Both the position numbers and the translations under genes were made by a program. Positions 21,203 to 33,264 of a stretch of 64,000 bases of DNA are shown here, in pieces (positions within the stretch are counted from its first letter, which is position 1; every line of letters starts with the position of its first letter). The notes under the pieces were generated by a model, which saw only the letters and a program-made list of their open reading frames with translations, was not told the origin of the DNA and did no database searches. The DNA comes from Paraspadella gotoi. Its lineage: Eukaryota > Chaetognatha. The DNA is taken from contig CM119263.1 of NCBI GenBank assembly GCA_051294375.1, positions 3,618,785 through 3,682,784 of the forward strand, in the 5' to 3' direction.

Positions 21203-22998
21203 GCGCCATTACTGGGATTAGCATATTCGACGAAATTTTTATTTTTCATATCGGCCGAAAAATAATAGGGAATTTGCATTCCAAAAAACGAAGGCCTTTT
21301 GAAATAGTTACTGTATGGAAAATACTAAAAAACAGAGAAAAATTTATTTTTTTTAAATCTAGATAACTGTAAGTTAGGTTTAACTAAAAACACGAAAAAA
21401 AAACTCTTTCAAATAAGAAAAATATTGGAATAGTACAGAAAGCAATATTTCTTTTTATTGTAGCGGCAAAAGAACTAGGCTTTTCCTTCGCAAAAACCTC
21501 TGTTGTTCACAGGAGGAGCAAATGGACTTTTTCTCTCAAAACAAATGATATTCTTGACTTCCCTAAATTGATGCGCAAAAATGCGCCAGCAGCAGTTTTT
21601 TGGCGCATAAGTCATCTTCTATATCATCTTTCCTACATGATATTTAATGGCCTATCGAAATCATTCCCATATGTATTAAACTTCTATATAATATATTTAT
21701 TATGATCTTATAAAGATTTATTGTGCCTTTTTTCTGCTTACAACAATTCCTCCTTTGACTAAAGTATACTTGATACCGTTAGATTATTATAATTGGGCAA
21801 TATCTTATCTATGTCTTTAACTTTTCAACATTTTAAAACATTAAACCTTAAAGGACCATTGTTGATCACCACAATTTTCTGATTACTTTTTAATTAAAAA
21901 TTGGTTCCCACTGGCTTTACGTGGTGTATCTTTGTTTCTTTTATCTATGTTGAGATTTATTTTCGGTATTTCATTTTTTCTTTGAGTTCAAAGAAAGAAT
22001 TAAAACCGAAAAATAATCTCTTTTAGAATCGGAGATTGTATAAAATATAAAAGAGAAAAGAAAAAGGGAGGAAAGGGGAAGAGATGAAAGGATAAAGTGG
22101 CCTGCAGTTTTTACGCAGCATACGCCATTCTACCGCCAAAGCGCATCGTGTAAACTTAGTTTATATTTCGAAAAATTGAAAAATAGTTTTTACGCCACAA
22201 AATTATTATATGCATATTAATATGGCGTTTTCTGTTCATTTTAACCATTCTACGCCAAAAACTGTTATAAAAAATGGCCGGAATATATATTTAAAACAAC
22301 CTCAATTGGAGTAGTTTTTATTAGTAAAATATAAACAAATGTTATTTACGCCAAGGACATTAATCTAATATTTTATATGGTTTTTTGTTCAGTTTTACGC
22401 CATTCTACGCACACATCTCTATAAAAAATGGCCGCGATAAATCTTTAAAACCACTATTGAATAGCTTTTACTAGAAAATAATCAGAAGTCTTTTACTGCC
22501 ACATCATGATATCATTATTAAACATTTTACCTTCATTTCCACGCCATTTTACGCCACAATTCTTTTCGCAAATCTCTAAATATAAAAATTTACATTATTT
22601 TAATTTTATATATTTTAAAATTACTTTTTTTAAAAAATCATTAACGCTACATATGTAATTAGCCGAAATAATTAACGGTTTTGGACGTAGTTTTTTACGC
22701 CACCAGCGCGCCAACAACACGTAAAAAAAAAAAGAAAATCATCTGGAAATCCAATACTTACAATGATTTCTTAATTAGAAAAAAGCGTTTTAAAAATTTT
22801 GGTTGAATATCCTTGACAGTAGTAAAAGAGCCAGAAACGTTCTCCAAATTGACGTAAACTCAGTTGGCGTAAATCAAATATTTTAAAAAGTCAAATTTGG
22901 AATTAATGATTTAAAGACACTTCGTTAGCCTAATATAAGGTTTAAAACCATCGAATGAAAAAAATCCAAGTATTTTTACAATTTTTATCAATAACCCT
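21203..22998. mobile_element. 1.8-kb insertion with TTACGCC repeats
   Basis: The DNA is continuous in copy 1 at about 11,997 (GCGCCATTACTC). In copy 2 it is split, with CCATTAC on the left and CCATTTAC on the right, a likely target-site duplication. The insert begins TGGGATTAG and ends in AACCCTA, which gives a weak terminal inverted match. Inside, CATTCTACGCC / TTTTACGCC motifs recur about every 150 bases with a shared ATAAAAAATGGCCG segment. No open frame of useful length is present. This looks like a non-autonomous DNA element with internal tandem repeats. Confidence 0.6.
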
Positions 22999-23390
22999 AC
23001 CATTTACTCTTCAAAGAAGAAATCGTTCAAGTCGTCAGAGAAATGTCGATATTATACGATGCCTCAGAAACTTTAATAAGGAAGAATTTCCTTTCTTGGC
23101 GGTTGGTTCCCTCTTGTTCTCTTTTGGTCAAGAATACAAGGAATTGGTTACTTCTTTTGGGGTTGACCCCCGGCAGTAACTGTTTATGCGTAAGGGGGAT
23201 CATGATCAAAACAAAATAAAAATGGCATTATAAGCATTAAGCATCATATTGTATAAGCAACCTGATTATGTTACTCAAAAGTAATAATTAATAATAAAGT
23301 ATATAAAAAATTGAAAGCGGGCAAGATAAGGCTAGTTTTATGAATGACTGAATAAATCTTAACATATTATTGGTAGTTTAATTTCAAAAA

Positions 23391-23945
23391 ATGTGGAGAA
23401 TCTCCACAGACACCGGACCGCGAGGCGAAAAACGCGACCTTTAAAAGAGATGCCTTGAGGTCGTTTCCCTTCTTACTAAAAAAAAGTGGTCCAACATCCA
23501 GATTCACTCGATAGGGAATTATCTTCTTTTGCCCGGAGAGGGGTCTGGGAAGGAGAACTGGGGTGGTTAAGGGCGTTTAGGGACGGTATTGTGGGGGGGG
23601 CGGATTNNNNNNNNNNNNNNNNNNNNNNNNNTTTTTTTCTCCAAAAAGCGAAAATATCCATTCGCGCAAATCGTCCCCTCCCGAAAATTTTTCCCGGGGG
23701 GATGAAAATAAACAAGTCCATCTTCGCTAATCTTTCCCCGGGGGGAAGAAAAGGTCCGTCTCTACAAATCTTTGAGGCAAAAAAAAAATATATTCGATTT
23801 TCGGAAAAGACGGATCTGTTTTGGGGAAAGTAATGTAAAGTTGTGGTCGTCGTGGAAGTTTTTATCGTCGTTTTTGTCGTGGTTTTCTTTGTTTCGTTTT
23901 CATTGTTGTCTTTGTTGTCATAGCGATACACTGGTTTCCCATTCG
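23391..23945. other. Unique stretch with an N gap, no gene
   Basis: Contains short GC-rich pieces, an N gap at 23,607-23,631 and a repeated CCCCGGGGGGAAGAAAA-like motif at 23,690-23,755. The open frame running through the gap (23,486-23,833) is not supported by splice signals or composition. Confidence 0.4.
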
Positions 23946-24027
23946 TATTGAATTCGGTACAAAAAGCGGAAACGATTAGACGAGCGACAACGACGACAAC
24001 GACGACAAGAGGACTCGTGAAAAGAAA

Positions 24028-24060
24028 TCACGTGATTCCCGCCTCGCCGTCGTCACGTGA
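24028..24060. promoter_or_regulatory. Pair of TCACGTGA (M-box/E-box) sites
   Basis: The palindrome TCACGTGA occurs at 24,028-24,035 and 24,053-24,060, each followed by TTCCCG. CACGTG within TCACGTGA is the preferred site of MITF/TFE-type bHLH-zip factors. Two copies 25 bases apart in a GC-rich patch within AT-rich DNA suggest a regulatory element. An ACGG-type run follows at 24,085-24,125. Confidence 0.45.
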
Positions 24061-24229
24061 TTCCCGTCACGGAGAGACCGTCCTTGGCGCGAGACGGACC
24101 GACGGACCGACGGACCGACGGACTCGGACCGACGCTGACCGACATCAACGTTGGAGGACGGAATGAATATCGTTCGTCGGTCGAAAGAAAATTGGACTCG
24201 CGATTGGTTGTGGGGCGTTGTGGGTAGTG

Positions 24230-24305
24230 AGGGGAGTGGGTAAGGGAGAGTGGGTATGGGAGAGTGGGTATGGGAGAGTGGGTATGGGAGAGTGGGTAAG
24301 GTAGT
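24230..24305. repeat. Minisatellite, unit about 15-17 bases
   Basis: Five to six tandem units of GGGAGAGTGGGTAT with small variants. No coding meaning seen. Confidence 0.85.
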
Positions 24306-24799
24306 GTGGGTAAGTCTTGTGAATGTGGAGAAAAGTTGGCTGGAGAGGTTCTATGTTATAGTTGTTACAGGAGGGCGTAGTTAATATGTTAAGATATAAA
24401 GAGTTGGTACAAGTATTGGATTTGATAAAAATCGAGTATAAAGTGAACTGAACAGTGAACATTCCACATCAGTCGGTGGTTTCATTTAAATACATTACAT
24501 ACCTTGCGTGGTGAATGGAATGATAAGTTGAGTGGCCAGAATGGGATGGTCGAAAGAAATTGAAACGACAACGACAACGACAACGACGACGACGACGACG
24601 ACCGTCAAATTGGTTGTTGGAACCGTGAAGGTCCTGAATCACCATTTAGAATTTTAGATGTGGAGAAACTTTATTGTTATATACGAAATTTTTATTCAGC
24701 ACATAATTAGAAATAAACGATGGAGCAGGCATTTAACAATAGTATAGCTTAATTAACTCAAATATATATATATAAATATGTTCTGTTTAATACGTGCGT

Positions 24800-25114
24800 A
24801 TATTTTTCAGAAGATTTCCAATCACATTTTTTAGAAACGACGAGAAAAGTGAAGGTCGTTTGAAAGAAAAATCGACCAAGAATCAAGAGCAAAACGAATT
24901 CATCTCAAACATAAATTCAGTCACCTCACTAGTTAATCACCTCCAACGAATATCACCTCCCTTCAATCACCTCCAACAAAAATCCACCTCAATCACAGAA
25001 ACGCCCGAAGAGAACAATGACATCCAAATGATTTTAACCAAAAGAGTGAAACAAAAATCACCTCGGAATCACCTCAGATCCAATAACGAATATTCGGGAT
25101 CACTTCCAAAATGA
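24800..25114 (+). CDS. Hypothetical exon with ATCACCTC repeats
   Basis: An open frame of about 100 codons follows a TATTTTTCAG acceptor and ends in a stop at 25,114. It includes LVNHLQRISPPFNHLQQKST, a product of the repeated DNA word TCACCTC. It lacks a start codon of its own at the acceptor, and no partner exon was found. The repeat and AT-rich setting make a chance frame quite possible. Confidence 0.25.
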   Translation: MFFRRFPITFFRNDEKSEGRLKEKSTKNQEQNEFISNINSVTSLVNHLQRISPPFNHLQQKSTSITETPEENNDIQMILTKRVKQKSPRNHLRSNNEYSGSLPK

Positions 25115-25713
25115 ATAAATTTTCGATTTTTACCAAAAAAAGAAGATCATTAAGATTCATCACCTCCTTATCCTTGACTCTCTCTCTCTCTCTCTCCTCT
25201 TTTACGACACATTCGGTTTTTTTTTTTCGGTGAAAGGCAAAACATCTTTTTGCCTCGAAATATTCTATGTAATCTACTTACACAATCCTTTCCTCCCTTT
25301 ACCCTCATACCTTTCGTTAGCTCCTTTTATCAGACTTACTTCGTCTGAATCATAACATTACTCACATCATACATATCATATCATATCATACTCCTTCCTC
25401 GGCTCAACTCCAACGAAGAACTCTGCCATCTAAAATGGATTTGCTTCACTAATCACAAATTATTCCTACACATTGATGTCACCAATTCTCGCCTCGCGCG
25501 TTTTATATTCATCCGACGGCTCTCGTCTTCTTTCATGAAGATATTATTTTCAATTTAAAAAGAAAATCAAGTTGTTTACCCTTTTTTTTATACATTTCTC
25601 TTCCCCTCGGGAGGAAAGATATTTTCTATCTTTTATTTCGTTTCATTTCGATCTAGAATCTTCTTAATTTTCTTCATTTGAATAAGAAATGATTCTGGGG
25701 TGAAAGAGAGAGC

Positions 25714-25769
<56 letters not shown>

Positions 25770-26447
25770 GAAGAGACGACGAGAGAGAGAACCGACAGAC
25801 AGACAGATAAAGATCTGTGTTTGTTTAATCCGAATGAAAAGAGAAGCGACGATGTTTTCGAAATCAAGACGCAATAAAAGAGAAAAACAAATCTGGTGGA
25901 AATTCGAGAAATTCGAACAAAAGGGAAATCGTCATAAAAACAAAAGACCGAAAAACTAAAGATTAAAATCACAAATTTCATTTCAACTTTTGAAATGTGC
26001 ATATATTGTCAATTGTTAAAATTCTTTTTAAAATGTTGATTTAACTACCTTGGAAATGGTTTTGTTAAGCATTGAAATACAAGTATTTCCAGAGACTTCA
26101 TTCAACAAAATAAATGATATTTATACATAATCTTATTAATAAATACATTCAACGTCATCGAGGCATTAAATTAAATTAAATTAATTCAATTGGATTCGCT
26201 TTTCCCTTTGGGTTTTTCTCTCTTAATTCTTTTTTCTCCCCCAAAGGATTAAGCGAGAGTTTTTTCCTTTGTAGCCAATTACATCCGCCCACATCCGGTT
26301 GAAAACACATTTTTTCCCCATCGATGTCAATTACATCCGCCCACATTCTCTTTCGACGAGTTTGTGTTTATTTATGTCATAACAATATACTTATCTCTGT
26401 ATCTAGAAAGGTCATTTCCGTTTGGAATGTTTAACTACATTTCTCTC

Positions 26448-26485
<38 letters not shown>

Positions 26486-26680
26486 AAAATATCAATATAC
26501 AAAGCTAGAATTGAAACATACCTAAATAAAAAGAAAACAAAGACTAAACATTTAGAATTGTTACAAGTCGAAAAACAATTCTAAACAAAGTAGACAATAC
26601 TAATCTTAGAAGAGAAAACAGTAAATTGTATAAAAAACAAAGCTCTTAAGGACAAAACAGTTTAAAAAAATTTTTAAAAG
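25115..26680. other. AT-rich intergenic DNA with GA/CT microsatellites
   Basis: GA array at 25,705-25,790 and CT array at 26,440-26,485. A CAATTACATCCGCCCACAT word occurs twice, near 26,275 and 26,330. No gene supported; the minus-strand Leu/Ser frame over the GA array is repeat-derived. Confidence 0.5.
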
Positions 26681-27254
26681 TATAAGGATCTCGCCAAGGT
26701 GTAGTATCACAGAAAATTAATGAAAAAGTACTATAATCTAATTTGCATATTGCAGTAAATCATAATGAAGTGGAAATTTAAACAAAAAATATTTGAATCG
26801 ATATGAAACAAAGAAAATGGACACACATTTCAACTTCCTCACTGCCTCACTAATAGAACTTGATACCTAGATATATTGTTTGGTAGTTAAACCATAAACC
26901 GGCAAAATAAAGATAGAAATTGTTTTTTTATTTTTGAGAGAAGATTATTATTGACAAATGACAACGAGAAGTGACAAGCGAAAACAGAACAGTAATTCAA
27001 CCTAAATAATAAACTATAAACTATAAACAATCATTTTATTCATGAGTCCATTTAATTTTTTTTGTAAAAAAAAAAAAGATATCTTAGCGAGTTAAAAAGC
27101 GTGACGCCGACGACGACGTCACAAAGAACTTTAACCGAAACAAAATCGAGCAAGCAGGCTCGATAAAAGGAGTGACGCCGACGACAACGACTACGTCACA
27201 AAGAAGCTCAACCGAAACAAAATCGAGCCCTGACCGGCTTCGCCGGTAGGCTCG
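26681..27254 (+). repeat. Hairpin family 2 fragment with two successive ends
   Basis: Contains the family block TTTGCATATTGCAGTAAATC (about 26,740), then two tandem end modules. Each has a GTGACG...CGTCAC stem (27,101-27,122; 27,172-27,200) followed by a terminal hairpin ending GGCTCGATAAAA (27,147-27,162, short; 27,224-27,254, strong, with CCGGCTTCGCCGG at its core). Two ends in a row suggest tandem insertion or recombination. Confidence 0.65.
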
Positions 27255-27499
27255 ATAAAAAATAAATACGTATCAAGGCGAAACTCACCCATACAAAATT
27301 TTGTCATGTTTCTCAATCTGTGTGCCAAACTTGAAGCTTTATATGAATCATACCTCACGCACTTGGTTCTACCAGACCCCCTTTACTTTTACCATAACAC
27401 TCGCTTATCTACAAAAGAGCAAATAAGTAAAAAAGAAAATCTTAAAAGCATAAAGATCGAGCCGCTTTCGATAGTCGCGGACGGAAAAGAGAGAGATTA

Positions 27500-27984
27500 A
27501 AAAATCCTTTGAAGTTCCCATTCTTTATTAAAAATTAAAACAAATTTTTTGAATTTCATCTTCAATATTATATACTGCAATATGTAAATTAGATTAAAGC
27601 ATTTCTATATACTAATTTGCATATTATAAGGAGTCTTAATCCTCATTTGCATATTGCAGTAAATCATAATGAAGTGGAAATTCAAACAAAAAATACTTTA
27701 AATCCAAATGAATATGAAAATGGATCACAGCATTTCAAGATGAAAAGCCATATCTAAATTTTTTAACTTACTATGATCGCACACTTTTTGTAAAACTTTA
27801 TCATAATTCATAATAATTTTATTTTTAAAAAAAACGGTAAGTCACAGCCAAACCTATAAAAGCGTAGTAGTTTTTATATATGAAAACAGCGTGACGGACG
27901 ACGACGACCACGACGACGACTACGTCACAAAGAAGCAACCCTAAAACATTATAGAGCCTGACCCGGCTTCGCCGGTCAAGGCTC
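27500..27984 (+). repeat. Hairpin family 2, 3' part, copy at 27.5 kb
   Basis: Nearly the same as 33,265-33,760 and related to 41,990-42,480. Landmarks: AATATTATATACTGCAATAT, the CATATTGCAGTAAATC block, the GTGACG/CGTCAC region with GAC repeats (27,893-27,926), and the terminal hairpin 27,954-27,984. The plus-strand ORF at 27,306-27,500, just upstream, is not supported by any other sign. Confidence 0.75.
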
Positions 27985-28955
27985 GATAAAAGAGAAGCGG
28001 ACTCGTGGTGTCCAAAAGCTCTTTACACAATTTTATTACTCTGCCATAACAAGGTCATCATGGTCGGATATTATCAGGGTCATTCTTACTGNNNNNNNNN
28101 NNNNNNNNNNNNNNNNGATAGTAACCAAATATGACGCGATGTACAGTCTCGTAGAATAAACTATGCAGTTAAAAAAAAATTTCATTATTGATTTTTTAAT
28201 TTTTTATTGTTTCTCATCCTAGTCATTACTCCGTGAATGTTATGTATTAAAATTAATGCAAAATCTTTTAATGCTCTCAAGATACAGTTAAATACATAAA
28301 TGCCGTCAGAATTCAAACTAAAAAGAAGATTGTTATTCTATAATGTGGGAATAACATATCTCTTAAAAAACAATGCAGTCAGAATCTCCTTTGTTTAAGC
28401 TGTCGTTTGATATCAAAACTTTAAACTCTTGTCTGTCTATCTGTCTGTCTGTCCGTCTTTTCTCCCATACCTTTAAAGTCTTATTACTTATGTTTGGATA
28501 AATCAATTGAGTTGAAATTTGTCCGTGATTAAAAAACTGGTTCATTTGAGCTGGAATTCAAATTTCAACAGAATCAGGCTAGTGGAAGTAAGTTTAATTA
28601 GAAAAGTAAAGATCAATTTTTAGTTTATTAATTTAATTTGTATTTTATCTCGTACATAAATGGCGTCGCCATCGTCGGTGTTGGCGTTGTTGTCTGAGGG
28701 ACAGTTATTAAATATGTTTTGTTTACATTTTATCAAAAATAAACAAATTTCCTCATTTTATTATATATCTCTCTCTCTATTCTCTTTTAATAATATAGCT
28801 TCTCTTTTCTCTCTGCTGATCAGTTTTATTTGTCAATGAAAAAGTTTTCTCCTGCTGCTACTGCTGATTCGTCCGAAAACGATTTGGCCTCTCTTCTCTC
28901 TCTCGCAATATCAGTTTTTATTTTCGTTCTTTTTTCTCGTCACTCTTTTTATTTT
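27985..28955. other. AT-rich stretch with repeat remnants, no gene
   Basis: N gap at about 28,092-28,116, a CTGT run near 28,430-28,455 and, at about 28,690-28,760, the GGACAGTTATTAAAT repeat shared with 16,780-16,845. No coding sequence supported. Confidence 0.45.
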
Positions 28956-28959
28956 TGCT

Positions 28960-29400
28960 CGGATCTGCGTTCAGCAGATCCCGACTTTATAATTTACTTT
29001 GTCGGTCCGTCGGTCCGCCCACTCAATCTTGACGGGCATTCACTTATATCATGTCAGAACATCAAATTATGATAAATTATCAAAAAAAAAATGATGTCCG
29101 TCCGTCCGTCCCACCTTAACAAAAATACAAATTACTCGTGATTGGATGGATGTGTGTGGGTAGGGAAGTGTGTGTGCTTGAGCTGGATATAAAGTTTTGA
29201 TGAATCGTCCGAGTGGAAATGAGTTTTAATGGAAAAAACAAAAAAATATATTTCACTATTTGATGGGAGCTTGACCTGAAATTTTGTATGTGGGTAGGAA
29301 AGTGTGTGATTAAACTGGAAATCAAGTTTTGATGGAATCGTTGGAGTGGAAATGAGTTTTTAAATGGAAAAACCAAAGAACCTGTTTTACTAATTGATTA
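28960..29400 (-). mobile_element. Pearl-like element 2 (minus orientation)
   Basis: Read on the minus strand: two core repeats of about 150 bases (29,400-29,117; landmark AAACTCATTTCCACT), then a GACGGACGGAC run (29,094-29,116), then a 3' segment close to that of element 1 (ATCATTTTTTTT..TTATCAT..GATGTTCTG), ending in a hairpin with CGGGATCTGC at 28,983-28,960. A second copy with the same order of parts strengthens the family definition. Confidence 0.6.
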
Positions 29401-29429
29401 TGCTTCTTTTTCTTTTTATTTTAAAAGTA

Positions 29430-30095
29430 AATTCAAGATGAATTAATTATAAAAATTATAATCAGTTAATTAATCAATTAGTCAATTAATTTATCAATTA
29501 TTAATTAATCAGTCAATCAATCAAAACAAACATTTGGAGCAATTAATTAATTGCCTAATTTAATTAAATAATTACTTGAATAATATAATTATTAATTAAT
29601 TAAATAATTAATTAACTTGAATTAATTATTAATTAATTATTAATTAATTATTAATTATTAATTACCGATAATAACCATGGGCAAATCCGACTTGAATACA
29701 AGATGTTATTAATTAATCAAATAATTAATCAGTTAATTAATCAATTAGTCAATATAATTTATCAATAATTAATTAATCAGTCTATATATAAATCAAAACA
29801 AACATTTCAAATCAATAACTTGAATAAATTAATTATTAAATATTAAATAATTAATCAACTTGAATTAATTATTAATATTAACTTGAATTAATTATTAATA
29901 ATTAATTATTAATTAATTAATGACCATGGGCAGATCCGACTTGAAATACAGATGTATTAAATAATCAAATAATTAATCAGTTAATTAATCAATTATATTA
30001 TTCAATAATTAATTAATCAGTCAATTAATCAATTTATTGTTCAATAAATCAATTATTTATCTATAATTAATTATTTAATCAATCAATCAAGTCCA
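29430..30095. repeat. TTAATTAA-rich satellite with 250-base higher-order unit
   Basis: Dominated by AATTAATTATT words. Within it, ACCATGGGCAAATCCGACTT occurs at about 29,676 and, slightly changed, at about 29,925, so there is a longer unit of about 250 bases. It adjoins the pearl-like element, and a shorter version lies near element 1 (16,617-16,712), so it may be part of that family. Confidence 0.75.
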
Positions 30096-30129
30096 TTTCA
30101 ATATCTTTCTTATCTGATGTCTCTGGTTA

Positions 30130-30190
30130 CGAAAAAAAAAAATTTGTGGTAGCCTCGAACGTGCAACCTTCGCATCTTAAACAAACAATC
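30130..30190 (-). repeat. Possible tRNA-derived fragment
   Basis: On the minus strand AAGATGCGAAGGTTGCACGT is followed by TCGAGGC, i.e. GTTCGAGGC, a good B-box core, and then GCTACCACA and a T run. The 5' half is not tRNA-like. It could be the 3' half of a tRNA-related SINE head, or chance. Confidence 0.25.
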
Positions 30191-30309
30191 AGAATTCTCT
30201 CTCTTACTTTGGCTCTTTTGCTCTCACTCTTTTGCCTCACTCTTTCTCTGTCGCTTTTTCTTTGTTTCTGCATCAATTTCAGAACTTTTGCTTACTTACT
30301 CAGCCTTGT

Positions 30310-31280
30310 TTGGTCATAAACATGTCCAATTCACCTTTCCATTTCTTTTGTTATATTGACAATAATTATCATTTCTATAATTATAGTCTTTGATACATTA
30401 AAAAATAATTCTTTTCAATGTTATAAGAGAAAAAACTTATTAATTTTTTTTAATATAAAAAACATTACAGTATTATTATTAAAAGTATGATTCATAAAAA
30501 TTAATTGCAAATGATCACAATAACATAAGATAGAAAAACTGTCCTCCATATCCCCCTTGAATACTTATGGAACTAAATAAAAAAAAAATAAAAAACAAAA
30601 AATTTAAAAAAACTTTTCAGACCATGCTCACGAAGAATTATAATTTTGCATAAAAAAATAAATAAAAAAAAATAAAACATCAGATTGTGACAAATCGATT
30701 GGTGAAAAATCTGATTTTTTTTAAATGCAAAATTATTTCTCAAGTTCCTTATTTATAATTCTCCATGAGACAAATGTTTTTTTCTAAAATTTAAATATTC
30801 AACTTTTTAATTAATTAAAAATCATTTTAGTTTACTAACTTTAAAATATTTTTATAAAAATTTATACCTAAAGTTCTAAGAAGATGCTTTTCCCAAAAAT
30901 GTCTCTTAGATCTTTCTTAAAACGCCAAACAAGTCACAGCCACAAAAATAAATACCAAAACTAGAGAAAAAGCATATTGTTTTGTCATTCTGATTTAGAG
31001 ATATTTGGTTGATTGTTATGCCTTAAATTTCCTTTAAATGAAAAAATAATAGGTTTAAAAGATAGCTCTTGATCTCTAGTAATAAATTGAGTTTGAATAT
31101 AACTTTTTTTAATGAGCAAGTTTAACCCAGATCAATTACAATAACAATGGTAAAGATATTTTGTACCATTTTAAGCAACTTTTAGCCTGATTTTTTACAT
31201 ATTTTGATTATCGTTTGCGATCTTACTGATGAAAAACAGTCATGGTAAAGAGGCCTATGTTCGTTCGAATATAAGGCATA
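30310..31280. other. AT-rich DNA, nothing recognised
   Basis: No open frame with plausible composition, no repeat shared with the rest of the window. Confidence 0.5.
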
Positions 31281-31379
31281 TGTAGTAATCAGACCAGAAT
31301 AAAATTTTTGGTCACAAGGTAAAGAATTTTGCATGGAAATAGCGTGAATAAAATTTTCCACGAGACTGTGCACCGCGAC

Positions 31380-31980
31380 ATATTGATGCGATGATAACCA
31401 CAAATATTGATTGGATTGGATATAACAAATATTGACGCGATGATAACCAATAATTGATGCGATGATAACAAATGACTGATGTGATGATAATCAAATGATT
31501 GATGCGATGATAGTCATTCATTGATATGATGATAATAATTCATTGATACGATGATAGTCATTCATTGATGCGATGATAGTGGATTCATTGACGCGCCTGA
31601 ATCATTTCATCGTAAATAAAACAAACAAATGCGTGTGATGAGTGGAAAGATGAAGAGAGAGAGAGAAGAGAGAAGAGAGGAGACTGGACCAGTATTTCCC
31701 GCCAACGAAACGCATTATTAGGTCTCTCTCTGTTTATGTAAAGAATAATCAGAATTTTTTAGAAAAAAAATCCACGAAAATCTCGGATGTAAATTTGGTG
31801 ATTTTTGTATTGAGAAAAAAGCGCGGAAATTAAATGGCGATAATAAAAAGTTTTTTAGAAGGAAAAAAAAAGGAGAGAGAGGAGAGAGAGAAGGGAGGAG
31901 AGGGAGAGGAGGAGAGAGGAGAGAGAGAGAAAGAGGAGGGAGAGTGAGAAAGAGAGAGAGAGAGAGGTTTTCCCACCACA
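31380..31980 (+). repeat. GATGATA minisatellite, locus 2, and GA array
   Basis: Minisatellite 31,380-31,600 (unit about 21-22 bases, core TTGATGCGATGATA), then the conserved CGTAAATAAAACAAACAAA block, then GA-rich sequence (31,645-31,690 and 31,872-31,965). Flanks match loci at 17.6-18.0 kb and 41.3-41.7 kb. Confidence 0.8.
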
Positions 31981-33260
31981 GAGACGCATTATTAGGTCAC
32001 TCTCGTTTATATCGGTTATCCGTTGCCTCGCAACGTGCGCGTCGTGAAATTGGGTCTATGTGATTTTTTTTTTTATACACGTACGCGTTATTAGGTCATG
32101 TTCCTCGAATTGTTTACTTGTTGCTCCCAACGACCGAAATCTAGGATTAAGTAAGTTTATTGTATTTTGGGATTTGGTTGAGATAAAATAATAAATGGCG
32201 ATAATAAAAGTTTTTAGAAGGAAAAAAATCCACGAAATCTCGGAAATAAATGGCGATAATAGAAAGGAAAAAAATAAAGAGAAAGAGGAGAGAGACGAAG
32301 AGAGAGAAAGAGAGAAAAAGATTGTTCTTTTTTTAGGGAAGCAAACCAGACGAGGTCAAATTTAATTTTGCATATTTAATTAATTATAAATAGTTATCAC
32401 AACTCAAATAATTTTATTATAAAAAAAGTTAAAAATGATTAAATATTACACTAAAAATATTTATAAATTTAATAAAGTACAATTATCAGAATAACAAAAA
32501 AAGTAATGTTTAATTTGACTATATCTTCTCTTATCAACCTCCTATTTTAGATATAATTTGCCAATTAGTGGGCCAACCGGTCCAAAGTTGCAATAATAAA
32601 TAAAAACACAAAAATTTTTTTTTTTTATAATTGTGGATGCATGCAATTATATTCTTCTGGCGAAAGTGCCTGCATATATTATAGTCACATTAGCTGATTT
32701 ATATGAACATATCATTATTAGTTATTCTACATTTTTTTAAAAAAATATATAAGAGACTGAGAGAGAGACGAGAGAGAGTTAGAGAGAGAGAGAGAGAGCA
32801 GAGAGGAGAGAGAGAGAGAGAGAAAGAAAAAGAAAAACCGAATTCGTTCAATTATATCTCAGATATTAAATTGGGGAATTTGTATTGAAAACAAAAGCGC
32901 GAATAAATGGCGTAATAAAAGTTTTGAGAAGGAAAAAATAATCAGAAATTTTTCAAAAAACGAACGATCCGTACAGAGTAGAGACAGAAAAGACAGAAAG
33001 AAGAGAAAGAGAGACAGAAAGAGAAAAAGAGAGACAAAGAGAAGGAAATGAAAGAGAAAGCTGAAGCCAGTCTGACACATCACTGCAGAACCTGGACTTC
33101 GGTTTTTAAGGGCATTCAGAAAAGCAGCAACTCGACAAATATAGAAAGAAAATTCTATATATAATTTAAAGAAATAAAAGAAGGCAAAAAATATGTAACA
33201 ATTGTTACAATTGCGAAATTTTTCCATTTTTGCCAATCGCAGCTAAAGATTATTTGATTT
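31981..33260 (+). repeat. Hairpin family 2, internal fragments
   Basis: Two or three partial repeats of the block GCGCGAATAAATGGCG..AATAAAAGTTTT..GAAGGAAAAAA (about 31,815, 32,190 and 32,895), with GA arrays (32,755-32,830). 32,340-32,700 is AT-rich and featureless. No gene supported. Confidence 0.6.
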
Positions 33261-33264
33261 TAGA

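Larger units (their letters stand above)
13930..23390. repeat. Segmental duplication B, copy 2, with two insertions
   Basis: Collinear with 7,525-12,355. Relative to that copy it contains a mosaic insertion (about 16,577-19,490) and a second insertion (about 21,203-22,998). It supplies the sequence hidden by N gaps in copy 1: a 75-base perfect CT run at 14,850-14,927, and the middle of the small gene. Confidence 0.9.

Noticed and set aside
29430-30095. TTAATTAA-rich region as a replication origin or matrix-attachment site
   Set aside because: Sequence alone cannot show this. The simplest description is an AT-rich satellite associated with the pearl-like element.
31380-31600. Regular 21-22 base repeats looked at as a possible CRISPR array
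   Set aside because: Units are contiguous with no unique spacers, the host is eukaryotic, and no cas-like gene is present. It is a minisatellite.
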